Below are positions 33,467-42,338 of a stretch of DNA of 64,000 nt, one piece after another. The stretch spans positions 4,134,001-4,198,000 of the forward strand of contig NZ_CP108569.1 of assembly GCF_036010505.1 (NCBI RefSeq), given 5' to 3'. This DNA comes from Streptomyces sp. NBC_01197. Lineage in GTDB: Bacteria; Actinomycetota; Actinomycetes; Streptomycetales; Streptomycetaceae. Each line of letters begins with the position of its first letter. The first letter of the stretch is position 1. The notes below the pieces were generated by a model. The model had not been told where the DNA came from. It did no database searches and saw only the letters and a program-made list of their open reading frames with translations. The translations under genes and the position numbers were made by a program.

Positions 33467-34669
33467 TCAGCGGATTCCCTCGACGCTGCGGTAGACGGCC
33501 TCGACCAGGCGGCGGGCCCGGTCGTCCAACTTGCCCAGTCCTGGCGAGCCCGCGTTCTGCACGTACGCGAACGAGAGCTCGTGCGCCGGGTCGGCGAAGG
33601 TGAAGGTGCCGTTCGCACCATCGAAGCCGAAGGCGGTGCCGAGGCCGGCCGAGACCGGGAACACCGGGCTGTCACCCCGCATGAAGCCCAGGCTCCAGGC
33701 GGTCGTCATCATCGTGATGCGGCACGGGCCGCTCGCGTGCACCCGGCTCAGCTCAGCGGTGAGGGCCGGTCCGATGAGCCGGAAACCATCGGCCTCTCCG
33801 ATGAGCGAGGCCATCAGCCCGGCCAGCGACCGCGCGCTGCTCAGGCCCCCGTAGGACGGGTCCTCCACCGTCAGATCCACGAACCCCGGATCCAGCGACA
33901 TGCTGCTGATCGTCGCGCGGTAGGTGACCGATTCCGGCTTGCCGAGTTCGACCAGCATGGGGACCGCGTCGCCGGGGTCTCCACCCGACATCACGTCCTC
34001 GGCCTTGGACTGGAACATGGTGGCGACATGGACGGCGTCCGGGTCGGGCAGGCCGATGTAGCAGTCGAGTCCGAGCGGCCCGGCGATCTCCCGCGCGAAG
34101 AACCGGCCGACGGTCAGCCCGGTCCTCCGCCGCACCAGTTCGCTCACCAGGTACCCGAACGTGATGGCGTGGTAGCCGTGTGCGGTGCCGGGTTCCCACT
34201 CCGGGCGCGCCGCGGCGAGTGCCTCGGCGATCGGGGTGTGGGCGCGCATGGCCTCATGCGTGATCGGGGCGTGGTCCAGGCACACCACTCCCGAACGGTG
34301 GCTGAGCACCATCCGCAGCGTGATGTTCTCCTTGCCGCCCGCGGCGAACTCGGGCCAGTACGCGGCGATCGGGGTGTCCAGCTCCAGGAGCCCCCGCTCC
34401 ACCAGCAGCAGCGCCGAGACCGCGACCAGCGCCTTGGTGGGCGAAGCGAGCATGCTCACCGTCCCCGGCCGCCACGGGTCGTCGTCGTTCTCGCTCGCGG
34501 TGCCGCCCCAGAGGTTCACCACCGGCCGGCCGCGGTGGTAGACGCACACACCGGCCCCCACCTCCGCGCCCGACGCGAAGTTCGCCTCGAACGCCTCCGC
34601 CACCTCGGCGAACGCGTCCTCCACCGACCCGCCCCGCGGAACACCACTCACCGCACCCACCCTGCTCAT
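33467..34669 (-). CDS. Serine hydrolase of the class C beta-lactamase/esterase fold, copy B
   Basis: Protein of 400 aa, with the same S-x-x-K (SPTK) and GYHAITFGY motifs as copy A at 138-1340. The first ~224 residues are nearly identical between the copies, while the rest shares only moderate similarity (DPSYGG, SAGLGTAFGF, FADPAHELSFAYVQNAGSP). Its ATG overlaps the stop of the aromatase/cyclase gene (ATGA), so it is translated with the minimal PKS set. A lactamase-fold enzyme locked into the PKS operon may act as an acyltransferase or as an editing esterase on polyketide intermediates. No such enzyme is part of the standard actinorhodin route. Confidence 0.87.
   Translation of the reverse strand: MSRVGAVSGVPRGGSVEDAFAEVAEAFEANFASGAEVGAGVCVYHRGRPVVNLWGGTASENDDDPWRPGTVSMLASPTKALVAVSALLLVERGLLELDTPIAAYWPEFAAGGKENITLRMVLSHRSGVVCLDHAPITHEAMRAHTPIAEALAAARPEWEPGTAHGYHAITFGYLVSELVRRRTGLTVGRFFAREIAGPLGLDCYIGLPDPDAVHVATMFQSKAEDVMSGGDPGDAVPMLVELGKPESVTYRATISSMSLDPGFVDLTVEDPSYGGLSSARSLAGLMASLIGEADGFRLIGPALTAELSRVHASGPCRITMMTTAWSLGFMRGDSPVFPVSAGLGTAFGFDGANGTFTFADPAHELSFAYVQNAGSPGLGKLDDRARRLVEAVYRSVEGIR
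33997..34651 (-). repeat. 655-bp near-identical segment, copy B (inverted partner at 138-792)
   Basis: It matches 138-792 without gaps on the opposite strand, and the boundary at the shared MFQSKAE codons is abrupt. Homologous recombination between the two copies would invert the 33 kb between them. Confidence 0.9.
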
Positions 34670-35589
34670 CGTGTGAACGCCCGGGCATGGGACAGCGTGC
34701 TGCGGCTGTTCCTGCCGAGCGCCGCCCGGATGTACTCCTTGGCATCAGCGAGCGTGGCCTTCGCGCCGACCACCGCAGGGACGGCGGCCGGGTCGATGGC
34801 GACCGTGTGCTCAGCGGTGACGACCACGCCGTCCGGGGTGTCGGTGAACTCCCACCGCCCGCTGTGGCCGAGCAGCAGCTCCGGCGGGACGAGCTGCTTG
34901 TAGACGATCCGCTCGCCCGGTACGCACACCCGGATCGACCGGGTGGTGTGCGCGGAACCGTCCTGGGTGACGGTGTCCATCTCCATGTACTGGATGCCCG
35001 GCACGTCCTCGGTGAGGGTCACCCGGCCCACATGGGGCAGCCGCTGCGCCCACAGGTCCGACCGGTACACGAAGTCGTAGACATCGGCGGCCGAACCGTC
35101 CGAGGTCACGGTGTCGCTGAAGGAGAAGACCACATCCTCGACGGGGTGGCCGAGCTCGGCCACCCGGGCGAGGGCGGCCAGCTCCACCGGACTGTTGCGG
35201 TCCAGCGCGGCATTGATCCAGTCCACCGTCCCGGGGTCGTCCCCCACGGCCGTGAAGTCGTGCAGCAGCACGATCTCGGTACCGCCTCCGGGCAGCGGCC
35301 GGAAGATCCACTCCCCGCCCATGCTCGCGATGGGCGCGGCGCTCTTCTCCTGGTCGAAACGGATGCGCTGACGGTCCGGGTCCAGTTCCCGCCGGGACAC
35401 CCAGGTCTTCACCTCGCCGCCCACCTCGGCCCACAGCTGGAACCGCTCGGACCGCTCGTCGCGCTCGAAGTGGTGTGCGTACACGGTCGGCGCGAAGATG
35501 GCGGGCCAGCGGCTCACGTCGGCGGCCAGGTCGTACAGCACTCCGGCGGGCGCTGAGGAGATCAGTGTGTGTTCGGTGTGCCTCCGCAT
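34666..35589 (-). CDS. Didomain aromatase/cyclase (first ring)
   Basis: START/Bet v1-type aromatase/cyclase of 307 aa with two repeated helix-grip domains. The first opens with RRHTEHTLISSAPAGVLYDLAADVSRWPAIF, the second near residue 150 with VFSFSDTVTSDGSAADVYDFVYRSDLWAQRLP. Didomain ARO/CYCs act on C-9-reduced chains to form and aromatise the C7-C12 ring, which matches the ActIII-like ketoreductase. It begins 3 bp after the ACP stop, and its own stop overlaps serine hydrolase B. Confidence 0.92.
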   Translation of the reverse strand: MRRHTEHTLISSAPAGVLYDLAADVSRWPAIFAPTVYAHHFERDERSERFQLWAEVGGEVKTWVSRRELDPDRQRIRFDQEKSAAPIASMGGEWIFRPLPGGGTEIVLLHDFTAVGDDPGTVDWINAALDRNSPVELAALARVAELGHPVEDVVFSFSDTVTSDGSAADVYDFVYRSDLWAQRLPHVGRVTLTEDVPGIQYMEMDTVTQDGSAHTTRSIRVCVPGERIVYKQLVPPELLLGHSGRWEFTDTPDGVVVTAEHTVAIDPAAVPAVVGAKATLADAKEYIRAALGRNSRSTLSHARAFTR

Positions 35590-35592
35590 CGC

Positions 35593-35853
35593 TCAGCCGG
35601 CCGTGCGGACGAGACCGTTGACCAGTTCGAGCAGGGCCCGTGGGGTCTCCAGGTCGAAGAGCTCGTCGTCCGGGATCACGATCCCGAACTCCCGGCTGAT
35701 CACGGAGGCGGTCTCCATCATGGCCAGCGAGTCGTAGCCCAGGTCGTCGAAGGACTTGTCGAGGATGTCCCCGTCCAGGCTCCCGCCCTCCGTGGCCCCG
35801 GCGCACGAGGCCAGGATGCGGCGGAGATCGTCAACGGTGATGTCGTTGCTCAT
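35593..35853 (-). CDS. Type II PKS acyl carrier protein
   Basis: ACP of 86 aa. The phosphopantetheine attachment serine is S42 in LGYDSLAMMETA, and the four-helix length is standard. AAGGA precedes ATG 35853 by 8 nt. It carries the growing chain for the KS-alpha/CLF pair encoded just upstream in the same operon. Confidence 0.95.
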   Translation of the reverse strand: MSNDITVDDLRRILASCAGATEGGSLDGDILDKSFDDLGYDSLAMMETASVISREFGIVIPDDELFDLETPRALLELVNGLVRTAG

Positions 35854-35879
35854 GGGTGCTTCCTTAGAGGTAGGAGGTC

Positions 35880-37085
35880 TCAGCCGTTGAAGGCACGTAC
35901 GACGATCGCCGCGTTGAAGCCCCACTTGCCGCGGGCCAGAACGAGAGCGTTCGACACGGTCCGGTAGCGCGGTTCGTCGCGCACCAGGTCGATCAGGTGG
36001 TCGGCGGGAAGGTCGCGGACGCCTGCCGTCGCGGGGATCACGCCGTCCCGGACGGACAGCAGCGCCGCGGCCACATCCAGCGGCCCGCCCCCCGAGTAGA
36101 GCCGGCCGGTCAGCGTCTTGGGTGCGGTCACCGGCACACTGGACGGGCCGAAGACCGCGGCGATCGCCTCGGCCTCCTGCCGGTCCAGTTCGGGTACGCC
36201 GGCCGCGTCGGCGAAGACCACGTCGACATCGCCGGGCGCGAGTCCCGCGTCGGCCAGGGCCAGTTCGACCGCCCGGCGCAGCCCCGGCGGGCGCGGCGAC
36301 CCGGGCGCCGGATCGAAGGTGGTCGCGTAACCGGCGATCTCACCGTAGATCCGGCCGACCCCGCGCCGACGGGCCGCGTCGATGTCCTCGACGACGAGGA
36401 ACGCGCCGCCTTCGCCCGGTACGTAACCACTCGCGTCCACGTCGAACGGGTGGTAGCCGACGGGGCTCACCCGGCCGCCGGACAGCTGGGACGCCCAGCC
36501 CCACGGGTCGAGAGCCGAATCGACACCTCCGGTGACGACCAGGCCGGTGCCCTCCCGCACAGTGCGCCGGGCGTGCCCGATCGCGTCCAGACCGCCCGCC
36601 TGCTCGGCCACGAGAGCCTTGCTGGGCCCGCGCATCCCGTGCCGGATGGAGATCTGCCCGGTGTTGACGGCGTAGAACCAGGCGAACGACTCGTAGACGC
36701 TCACATGCTGCCCGCCCTTGGACCACAGCTTGCTGAGCTCTTTGTGGGTGAACTCGAAACCGCCGAAGGCGTTGGCCGTCACCACGCCCATGTCGTAGTC
36801 GACCAGCGTGGACGGGTCCACGGCGGCGTCGCACAGCGCCCACTCGGCGGCAGCGAGTGCGAAACGGGTGGAGATGTCGGTCTGCGGCAGCAGCCTGGCG
36901 GGAGTCTGCCAGGCGGCGTCGAAGTCCGTTATCTGCCCGGCCAGTCCGGCACCGTACTCGGATGTGTCGAAACGGGTGATCTTTGAGATCCCGCTGCGGC
37001 CGTCCAGGGTGGACTTCCAGAATTCCTCGATGCCCAGCCCATTGGGTGCCACCAGGCCGAGGCCGGTCACTACGGCCGTGGTCAT
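35880..37085 (-). CDS. Chain-length factor (KS-beta)
   Basis: Ketosynthase-like protein of 401 aa in which the active-site Cys is replaced by Gln (Q162 in [10 protein letters not shown]), the mark of KS-beta. It starts by ATGA overlap with KS-alpha, consistent with an equimolar heterodimer. By eye the chain-length gate positions of the actinorhodin factor correspond to F110, T113 and L117 ([10 protein letters not shown]), which suggests a chain near C16 (octaketide). That last point rests on a manual alignment. Confidence 0.94.
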   Translation of the reverse strand: MTTAVVTGLGLVAPNGLGIEEFWKSTLDGRSGISKITRFDTSEYGAGLAGQITDFDAAWQTPARLLPQTDISTRFALAAAEWALCDAAVDPSTLVDYDMGVVTANAFGGFEFTHKELSKLWSKGGQHVSVYESFAWFYAVNTGQISIRHGMRGPSKALVAEQAGGLDAIGHARRTVREGTGLVVTGGVDSALDPWGWASQLSGGRVSPVGYHPFDVDASGYVPGEGGAFLVVEDIDAARRRGVGRIYGEIAGYATTFDPAPGSPRPPGLRRAVELALADAGLAPGDVDVVFADAAGVPELDRQEAEAIAAVFGPSSVPVTAPKTLTGRLYSGGGPLDVAAALLSVRDGVIPATAGVRDLPADHLIDLVRDEPRYRTVSNALVLARGKWGFNAAIVVRAFNG

Positions 37086-38347
37086 TCCGCTCCTCCCGGC
37101 TGCTTCAGCACGATCGCGCTCTGGAATCCGCCGAACCCGCTGCCCACGCTCAGTACGGTGTCCACCCGCTGCTCGCGGGCGGTCACCGGCACATAGTCGA
37201 GGTCGCACTCCGGGTCGGCCTGGTGCAGGTTCGCGGTGGGGGGTACGGCGTTGTTCTCCATCGCGAGCAGACTCGCCGCGATCTCGATGGACCCGATCGC
37301 GCCCAGCGAGTGTCCGACCATCGACTTGATCGAACTGACCGGTGTCCCGTACGCGTGCCGGCCGAGACTGCGCTTCAGCGCGGCGGTCTCGTGCCAGTCG
37401 TTCTGCTTGGTGCCCGAACCGTGGGCGTTGATGTAGTCGAGACCGTCAGGGTTGGTCCTCGCCTGGCCCAGCGCGGCACCGATGGCCTCGGACATCTCGC
37501 GGCCGTCCTTCTTCAGACCGGTCATGTGGTAAGCGTTGCTCCGCGTCGCGTAGCCGCCGACCTCGGCGTAGATGTGCGCTCCGCGGGCGCTGGCCCGCTC
37601 GTAGCTCTCCAGCACGAACATGGCGCAGCCCTCGGCCAGTACAAAGCCGTTGCGGGTCGCGTCGAAGGGCCGGGAGGCGTGCTCGGGGTCGTCGTTGTAG
37701 GTGGTCGTGGCCTTGATCGCGTCGAAGCAGGCCACGACGATCGGGGTGACCGGGGTGTCCGCGGCCCCAGCGATCATGACGTCCGCCGCGCCCTCGCGAA
37801 TCGTCTGGGCAGCGTTGCCGACCGCGTCGAGCCCGGAAGTGCAGCCGTTGGAGACCATCACGACGGGCCCCTCGGCTCCGACCCGCCACGCCACCTCGGC
37901 CGGCACCACACCGGGGGTGAGGTAGTCGAACATGTGCGGCGACAGATACCCGGAGTCGACGTTCCACTGCTTGCCCGCGTCGGACAGGACCTGGTACTCG
38001 CGGTCAAGGCTGGTGGAGGCCGCGACCGCACTGCCGAGGCTCACTCCGACCCGGTGCGGGTCGAGTGCGCTCAGCGTGAGGCCGCTGTCCGCGACGGCGT
38101 CGTCGGTGCATACCGCGGCGAACTGCGCGACCCTGTCCATGCGCCGGATCTCCCGCGCGGTCAGGCCTTCGAGTTCGGCATCGAAGTCACATTCGCCGGC
38201 CACTTGGGACCGATAGGGCGAGGGATCGAAAAAGCTGATCCGACGGGTCGCGGTGCGGCCAGAGCTCAACAGGTCCCAGAACTCTTTTGTTCCGGATGCC
38301 CCTGGCGCTCGCACCCCGATTCCCGTAATCACGACGCGACAGGACAT
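37082..38347 (-). CDS. Ketosynthase KS-alpha
   Basis: Condensing enzyme of 421 aa. The nucleophile is C169 in [11 protein letters not shown]; the histidines lie in [11 protein letters not shown] and [10 protein letters not shown]. It starts at ATG 38347 after AAGGAAGG. It forms the heterodimer with the chain-length factor and builds the poly-beta-ketone from malonyl-ACP. It heads the minus-strand operon KS-alpha, CLF, ACP, ARO/CYC, serine hydrolase, ketoreductase, downstream of a SARP-like box. Confidence 0.96.
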   Translation of the reverse strand: MSCRVVITGIGVRAPGASGTKEFWDLLSSGRTATRRISFFDPSPYRSQVAGECDFDAELEGLTAREIRRMDRVAQFAAVCTDDAVADSGLTLSALDPHRVGVSLGSAVAASTSLDREYQVLSDAGKQWNVDSGYLSPHMFDYLTPGVVPAEVAWRVGAEGPVVMVSNGCTSGLDAVGNAAQTIREGAADVMIAGAADTPVTPIVVACFDAIKATTTYNDDPEHASRPFDATRNGFVLAEGCAMFVLESYERASARGAHIYAEVGGYATRSNAYHMTGLKKDGREMSEAIGAALGQARTNPDGLDYINAHGSGTKQNDWHETAALKRSLGRHAYGTPVSSIKSMVGHSLGAIGSIEIAASLLAMENNAVPPTANLHQADPECDLDYVPVTAREQRVDTVLSVGSGFGGFQSAIVLKQPGGAE

Positions 38348-38437
38348 ATATTGATTCCTTCCTTGATTCTGGGAAGAACTCAAGCTGCGAGCCTTTGTGC
38401 GGCCCCTGAGGAGGATGCCGAGCGTCTTCCTTTGCTC

Positions 38438-38482
38438 ATATTGGCGACCCCCGCTTGAGGACAACTCAACGCCTGCTATCGA
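38438..38482 (-). promoter_or_regulatory. Putative SARP-activated promoter of the PKS operon
   Basis: Read on the minus strand, TTGAGTT (38469-38463) and TCAAGCG (38458-38452) start 11 bp apart, with TCGATAG (38482-38476) further upstream. Exactly 8 bp after the last heptamer comes CAATAT (38443-38438) in the -10 position. This is the best fit to the SARP promoter layout in the window, about 90-130 bp upstream of the KS-alpha start. Confidence 0.55.
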
Positions 38483-38541
38483 GGGTGCAGAAAACGGGAT
38501 TTCCGGGTCCGGGCAGGCCGCCTGGCCGGCCCCGGACACAG

Positions 38542-38584
38542 CAGCACCCCCGGGCCGAGGAGCGAGACGGCCGCGGGGGTGCTG
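38542..38584. terminator. Hairpin after the DDN-hemerythrin gene
   Basis: An 11-bp outer stem (38542-38552 with 38574-38584) continues into an inner stem with one bulge. It lies just after the stop of the minus-strand gene at 38595 and before the KS promoter, insulating the two units. Confidence 0.75.
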
Positions 38585-38594
38585 GTGGGGACGG

Positions 38595-39548
38595 TCAGCC
38601 GAAGTCCGGAGCCGGAGCTGTCGCGTTGAGAGCGGTCACGATCGTCTCCTCCTCGTACCTGAAGTGGGTTTCGAGCCGGTTCGCCAGCAGCTCCAGGTCG
38701 GCGCGCAGCCGCACGGGGTCGGTCTCACCGGGTACGAAGCTGTCGACGAGCTGCTGGATGTCGTCCTGCAGCCGGGCCACGACCTCGTGCTCCTCGCCGA
38801 GCTGCGCCAGCGCCGGAGCGAGCGCCGGGAACTGCTTGGCCAGCATCGGGAACATGGCTGCGTCCTCGCCGCCGTGATGCCTCTTCAGGGCCCCGCAGAA
38901 GCTGAGGCAGTGGGTGCGCATCTGCTGGGCGAGGTCCGGCGGAGTCCGCTCGATCGCGTCCGCGCTGCCGTCGATCAGCTGGTCCGCCTGTGCGCGGAGC
39001 GTCTTCAGCTCTCCCCGTAGCCAGTCGTGCACCTCGACGATCCAGTCGCCCATGCCCTTGACCCGTTCCTCGCCGGGCTTGGGGCCGATGCGGTTCAGTA
39101 CGACGACCGGGATCTCACGGGTCGTCTTGGCCTGGTGGTCGGCGTACCCCGGCGCCTCGGAGATCACACGGTCGAAGAGCTTGTCCCGCTCCGCGCCCGG
39201 CGGAATGGCGGCGATCGCCTGGTAGGTGTCGGTACCCGTCTCCACCGTCACGATCGGGTTCTTGCGGATGTTGTGGTACCACGCGGGGTGCTTGTCGGCG
39301 CCGTTCGACGAGGCGACGACGACCCCTTTTCCATCGAATTCGAGATACCCCAGGATGCTCTCCCGGCGCAGGCCGCTCTTGGCTCCGACGGTCGTCAGCA
39401 CGGTCAATGTCCAGCCCTCGAACATGCCGCTCATCCTGCCGTTGTTCGCCCGGAACTCGGCGATGACCTGACGCTGAAAGTCATTCACGTCGAAGCCCGC
39501 CCAGGTCTCGGCCTGCGCTTCCCAGGTCTCGGCCTGATCCTTGCTCAT
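38595..39548 (-). CDS. F420-type nitroreductase (DDN) fused to a hemerythrin domain
   Basis: Protein of 317 aa with two modules. Residues 1-155 are a DDN split barrel ([55 protein letters not shown]), homologous to the stand-alone protein at 18254-18751. Residues 165-317 are a hemerythrin/HHE helical bundle with candidate di-iron ligands in [17 protein letters not shown] and [10 protein letters not shown]. The fusion joins a deazaflavin or quinone reductase to an O2- or NO-binding di-iron domain. It may reduce a polyketide quinone in an oxygen-dependent way, or protect against redox cycling. It diverges from the acyltransferase gene and sits upstream of the PKS operon. Confidence 0.85.
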   Translation of the reverse strand: MSKDQAETWEAQAETWAGFDVNDFQRQVIAEFRANNGRMSGMFEGWTLTVLTTVGAKSGLRRESILGYLEFDGKGVVVASSNGADKHPAWYHNIRKNPIVTVETGTDTYQAIAAIPPGAERDKLFDRVISEAPGYADHQAKTTREIPVVVLNRIGPKPGEERVKGMGDWIVEVHDWLRGELKTLRAQADQLIDGSADAIERTPPDLAQQMRTHCLSFCGALKRHHGGEDAAMFPMLAKQFPALAPALAQLGEEHEVVARLQDDIQQLVDSFVPGETDPVRLRADLELLANRLETHFRYEEETIVTALNATAPAPDFG

Positions 39549-39925
39549 GCACTACCTTTCCGAGTCGATTGACCGCAGAAGGAGGGCCACGCCACCGGAA
39601 ATGGACACAGAAATACCCCGCATGCCTACGCAGTGAAGAAGGGCGCAGCAATCCCAGGAAAGGGATTGACGAGCTGCGAGAGATGGACTGTGCCGATCTC
39701 TGTAATGGCTGAGTAGCCGATACCTCCATGCGTAGGCCCATACGGGGCTCGGAGAAACCGTAACACCACCCCGTGGCGCGGGCAACGTGTCCGTGCCAGG
39801 GCGTCCGGCCGCCGGTGGACCGGAGTTGAGCCAGATTTCGAGTCAGCCCCTAGCGGCCGCCCATAGCTTTCGGGCCGATCCGGCGTCGGGCACCGACTCC
39901 CTCAACCCATTCCAGGAGCTGGAAC
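39549..39925. promoter_or_regulatory. 377-bp divergent region with a putative SARP-type box
   Basis: There is no gene in this stretch between the DDN-hemerythrin (-) and acyltransferase (+) genes. TTGAGCC (39826-39832) and TTCGAGT (39837-39843) start 11 bp apart, with TAGCGG (39851-39856) 7 bp on as a weak -10 for the + strand. Part of the region (about 39560-39770) is less GC-rich than its surroundings. Confidence 0.4.
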
Positions 39926-41080
39926 ATGACCAGTGCGTCTCCACCGATCCGCCAGCTGCCCTCTCTGACCGGCTACCGCGCGATCCTGTTCATCGCCGTG
40001 TTCATCACCCATGCTCTCGGCGCCGGCTACTTCTTCACCAACCAGTCGATCAACAAGGCAGGCACTCAGCTGCCCTACGGAACCGGCGCCCTGGCGACGT
40101 TCTTCGTGCTCAGCGGTTTCGTGCTCACCTGGGGTGAGCCCTGGCGCAGTACGGTGGGCCGGTTCTGGCGGCGCCGCGTGGTGAAGATCTACCCCGGGCA
40201 CATGATCGTCTGGGCGGCCACCCTGCTGTTGTTGTTCGCCGTGGGGCCGATATCGATGATCGGCTCCTGGCAGCAGACCCAGGCCGGCCCGACGGCGGCC
40301 AACCTGTTCCTGCTGCAGGACTGGGTCCCCCGGATGCCGTACGTCTTCAGCGTCTACGGTGTGAACTGGTCGGTCTCCGTAGAGATCCTCTTCTACCTGG
40401 CGCTGCCGCTGTTGATCCGCCCGATCCTGCGCATCGCCGACAGGCGGCTGTGGCACTGGTTCGCCGTGTGCGCGGTGGTGATCGTCGCGATCCCCACATT
40501 CACCCACTTCTTCCTCGGCGGGCCGCTCGCGCCCGGCCAGAACATGTCCTGGAACCAGGTGTACTACACCGACTTCTTCCCGCTCTCCCGGATGCCCGAG
40601 TTCCTGCTCGGGGTCTTCCTCGCACGCATCGTGCAGACCGGCAAGTGGCCCCGGATGAGCATCTGGTGGCCTGTCGTCATCACGGTCGGTCTGTGCTGGC
40701 TGGTGTTCCAGCTGCCCGAGACGTTCCGCGTCAGCGGCCTGCTCACCATCGGTCTGTGTCTGTTCGTCCCCGCCATCGCCGTGCGTGACCTGGAGGGCCG
40801 GCCGAGCTGGCTGGACAACAAGGTCATGGTGTTGCTCGGAAACTCCTCTTACGCCGCCTACCTGGTGCATTTCCCACTGCTCGCACTGACCCGGCACCTG
40901 GTCGGCGAGGGGAAGCAGTTCAAGCAGTTCGACGTGGGGACCGGGCTCCTCATCGTGGTGGTGCTCTTCGTGGTCGTCCAGCTCATCGGCGTCGGGATGT
41001 TCCTCGCGGTGGAACGACCGCTCATGCGCCGGTTCGGCTCGCCACGACGGAAGCCGGCCTCCGACCCCGTACCGGCCTGA
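39926..41080 (+). CDS. Membrane acyltransferase, acyltransferase-3 family
   Basis: Integral membrane O-acyltransferase of 384 aa with about ten hydrophobic helices. Family marks are SLTGYRAILFIAVFITHAL with the conserved His in the first helix, and the basic FWRRRVVKIYPGH loop near residue 80. Relatives such as MdmB and carbomycin acyltransferases acylate macrolide sugars. Here it probably acylates a hydroxyl of the deoxysugar or aglycone using acyl-CoA. It is followed 30 bp later by the P450 gene, so the two form one operon. Confidence 0.86.
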   Translation: MTSASPPIRQLPSLTGYRAILFIAVFITHALGAGYFFTNQSINKAGTQLPYGTGALATFFVLSGFVLTWGEPWRSTVGRFWRRRVVKIYPGHMIVWAATLLLLFAVGPISMIGSWQQTQAGPTAANLFLLQDWVPRMPYVFSVYGVNWSVSVEILFYLALPLLIRPILRIADRRLWHWFAVCAVVIVAIPTFTHFFLGGPLAPGQNMSWNQVYYTDFFPLSRMPEFLLGVFLARIVQTGKWPRMSIWWPVVITVGLCWLVFQLPETFRVSGLLTIGLCLFVPAIAVRDLEGRPSWLDNKVMVLLGNSSYAAYLVHFPLLALTRHLVGEGKQFKQFDVGTGLLIVVVLFVVVQLIGVGMFLAVERPLMRRFGSPRRKPASDPVPA

Positions 41081-41110
41081 CCGCCCCCCTCCAGAGACCG
41101 AGGAGCTCCT

Positions 41111-42328
41111 GTGACCGATCCGGACCAGGTGATGAAGTTCCCCTTCCCCGACAGCCACCGGCTGGACGTGCCGACGGAGTTCGCCGATCTGCGGGCGAAG
41201 TGCCCGGTGCAGAGGGTGGACCTGCCGTACGGCGGTGAAGGCTGGCTGGTGACCCGGCAGGCCGACGTCAAGACTGTGCTCGGCGACTCCCGGTTCTCCC
41301 GGGCCGCCACCGTGCACGCGGACATTCCTCGTACGAAGGAGTGGCTGAATCCCGGTGGTGACATCCTGTCGTTGGACCCGCCGGAGCACGCCCGGATACG
41401 CAAGCTGGTCTCAGGAGCGTTCTCGCGCCGGAACGTCGAGCTGTGGCGGCCCCGCATCGAGGGGCTCGTCGACGAACTCGTCGCGGGTATGCGGGCGGCC
41501 GGCTCCCCGGTGGATCTGGTCGAGTCGTTCACGATGCCGCTCCCGATCACCGTGATCTGCGAGATGCTGGGCGTGCCGGCCGAGGACCGCCACTTCTTCC
41601 AGCGGTTCTCCGAGCTGATGTTCAGCGGCGCGGGCGTCGCGGCCGAGGACATCCAGGACGCCGCCACCGGGCTGATGTCCTACCTCGCCGAACACGTCGC
41701 GCGCCATCGCGCCGAGCCGCAGGACGACCTGCTGTCCGAGCTCATCGCGGCGCGCGACGAGGACGAGGGACGGCTGTCCGAGGAGGAGCTGGTCACCCTC
41801 GGTATGACCATCCTGGCCGCGGGACACGAGACCACGGCCAACGCGATCGCCAACTTCGTCCACACCCTGCTCGTCGGCGGACTGTGGGCGGAACTGGCGG
41901 CGCGACCGGACCGGTTCGACACCGCGGTCGAGGAGTTGCTGCGGTTCGTGCCGCTGGGTGGCAGCGAGTCCCTGCCGAGGGTCGCCACTGAGGACGTGGC
42001 GCTGGGGGACGTGACCGTATGCAAGGGGGAAGCGGTTTTTCCCGCGATGGTCTCGGCCAACTTCGACGGTGAGGTGTTCACCGATCCGGATGTCCTCGAT
42101 CTCGACCGGACCCACAACCCGCACCTGGCCTTCGGCTTCGGACCGCACTTCTGCCTCGGAGCCCAACTCGCCCGGACCGAGGTCCGGATCGCACTCGCGA
42201 CGCTGCTGCGCGAGTTCCCCGAACTGCACCTGGCTGTACCCGAAGCCGAGGTGCCCTGGCGCGAGGACACCGCGTTGATCCGCGGCCCGCGCCGCCTCCC
42301 GGTCGCCTGGCATCCTCAGGCCGGCTGA
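41111..42328 (+). CDS. Cytochrome P450
   Basis: Soluble bacterial P450 of 405 aa. The I-helix oxygen motif is AGHETTAN, the K-helix EELLRF supplies the ExxR, and the haem-ligand loop is FGFGPHFCLGAQLAR near residue 350. It resembles CYP105/107-type tailoring enzymes. It would hydroxylate or couple the polyketide and needs a ferredoxin and reductase from elsewhere in the genome. The GTG start at 41111 has AGGAG 6 nt upstream. Confidence 0.92.
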   Translation: MTDPDQVMKFPFPDSHRLDVPTEFADLRAKCPVQRVDLPYGGEGWLVTRQADVKTVLGDSRFSRAATVHADIPRTKEWLNPGGDILSLDPPEHARIRKLVSGAFSRRNVELWRPRIEGLVDELVAGMRAAGSPVDLVESFTMPLPITVICEMLGVPAEDRHFFQRFSELMFSGAGVAAEDIQDAATGLMSYLAEHVARHRAEPQDDLLSELIAARDEDEGRLSEEELVTLGMTILAAGHETTANAIANFVHTLLVGGLWAELAARPDRFDTAVEELLRFVPLGGSESLPRVATEDVALGDVTVCKGEAVFPAMVSANFDGEVFTDPDVLDLDRTHNPHLAFGFGPHFCLGAQLARTEVRIALATLLREFPELHLAVPEAEVPWREDTALIRGPRRLPVAWHPQAG

Positions 42329-42338
42329 AGGAGGAGTA

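Noticed and set aside
32378..34903. An 841-aa frame on the plus strand opposite the ketoreductase and serine hydrolase B
   Set aside because: It is antisense to genes with clear catalytic motifs, and its composition is that of a complement-frame shadow.
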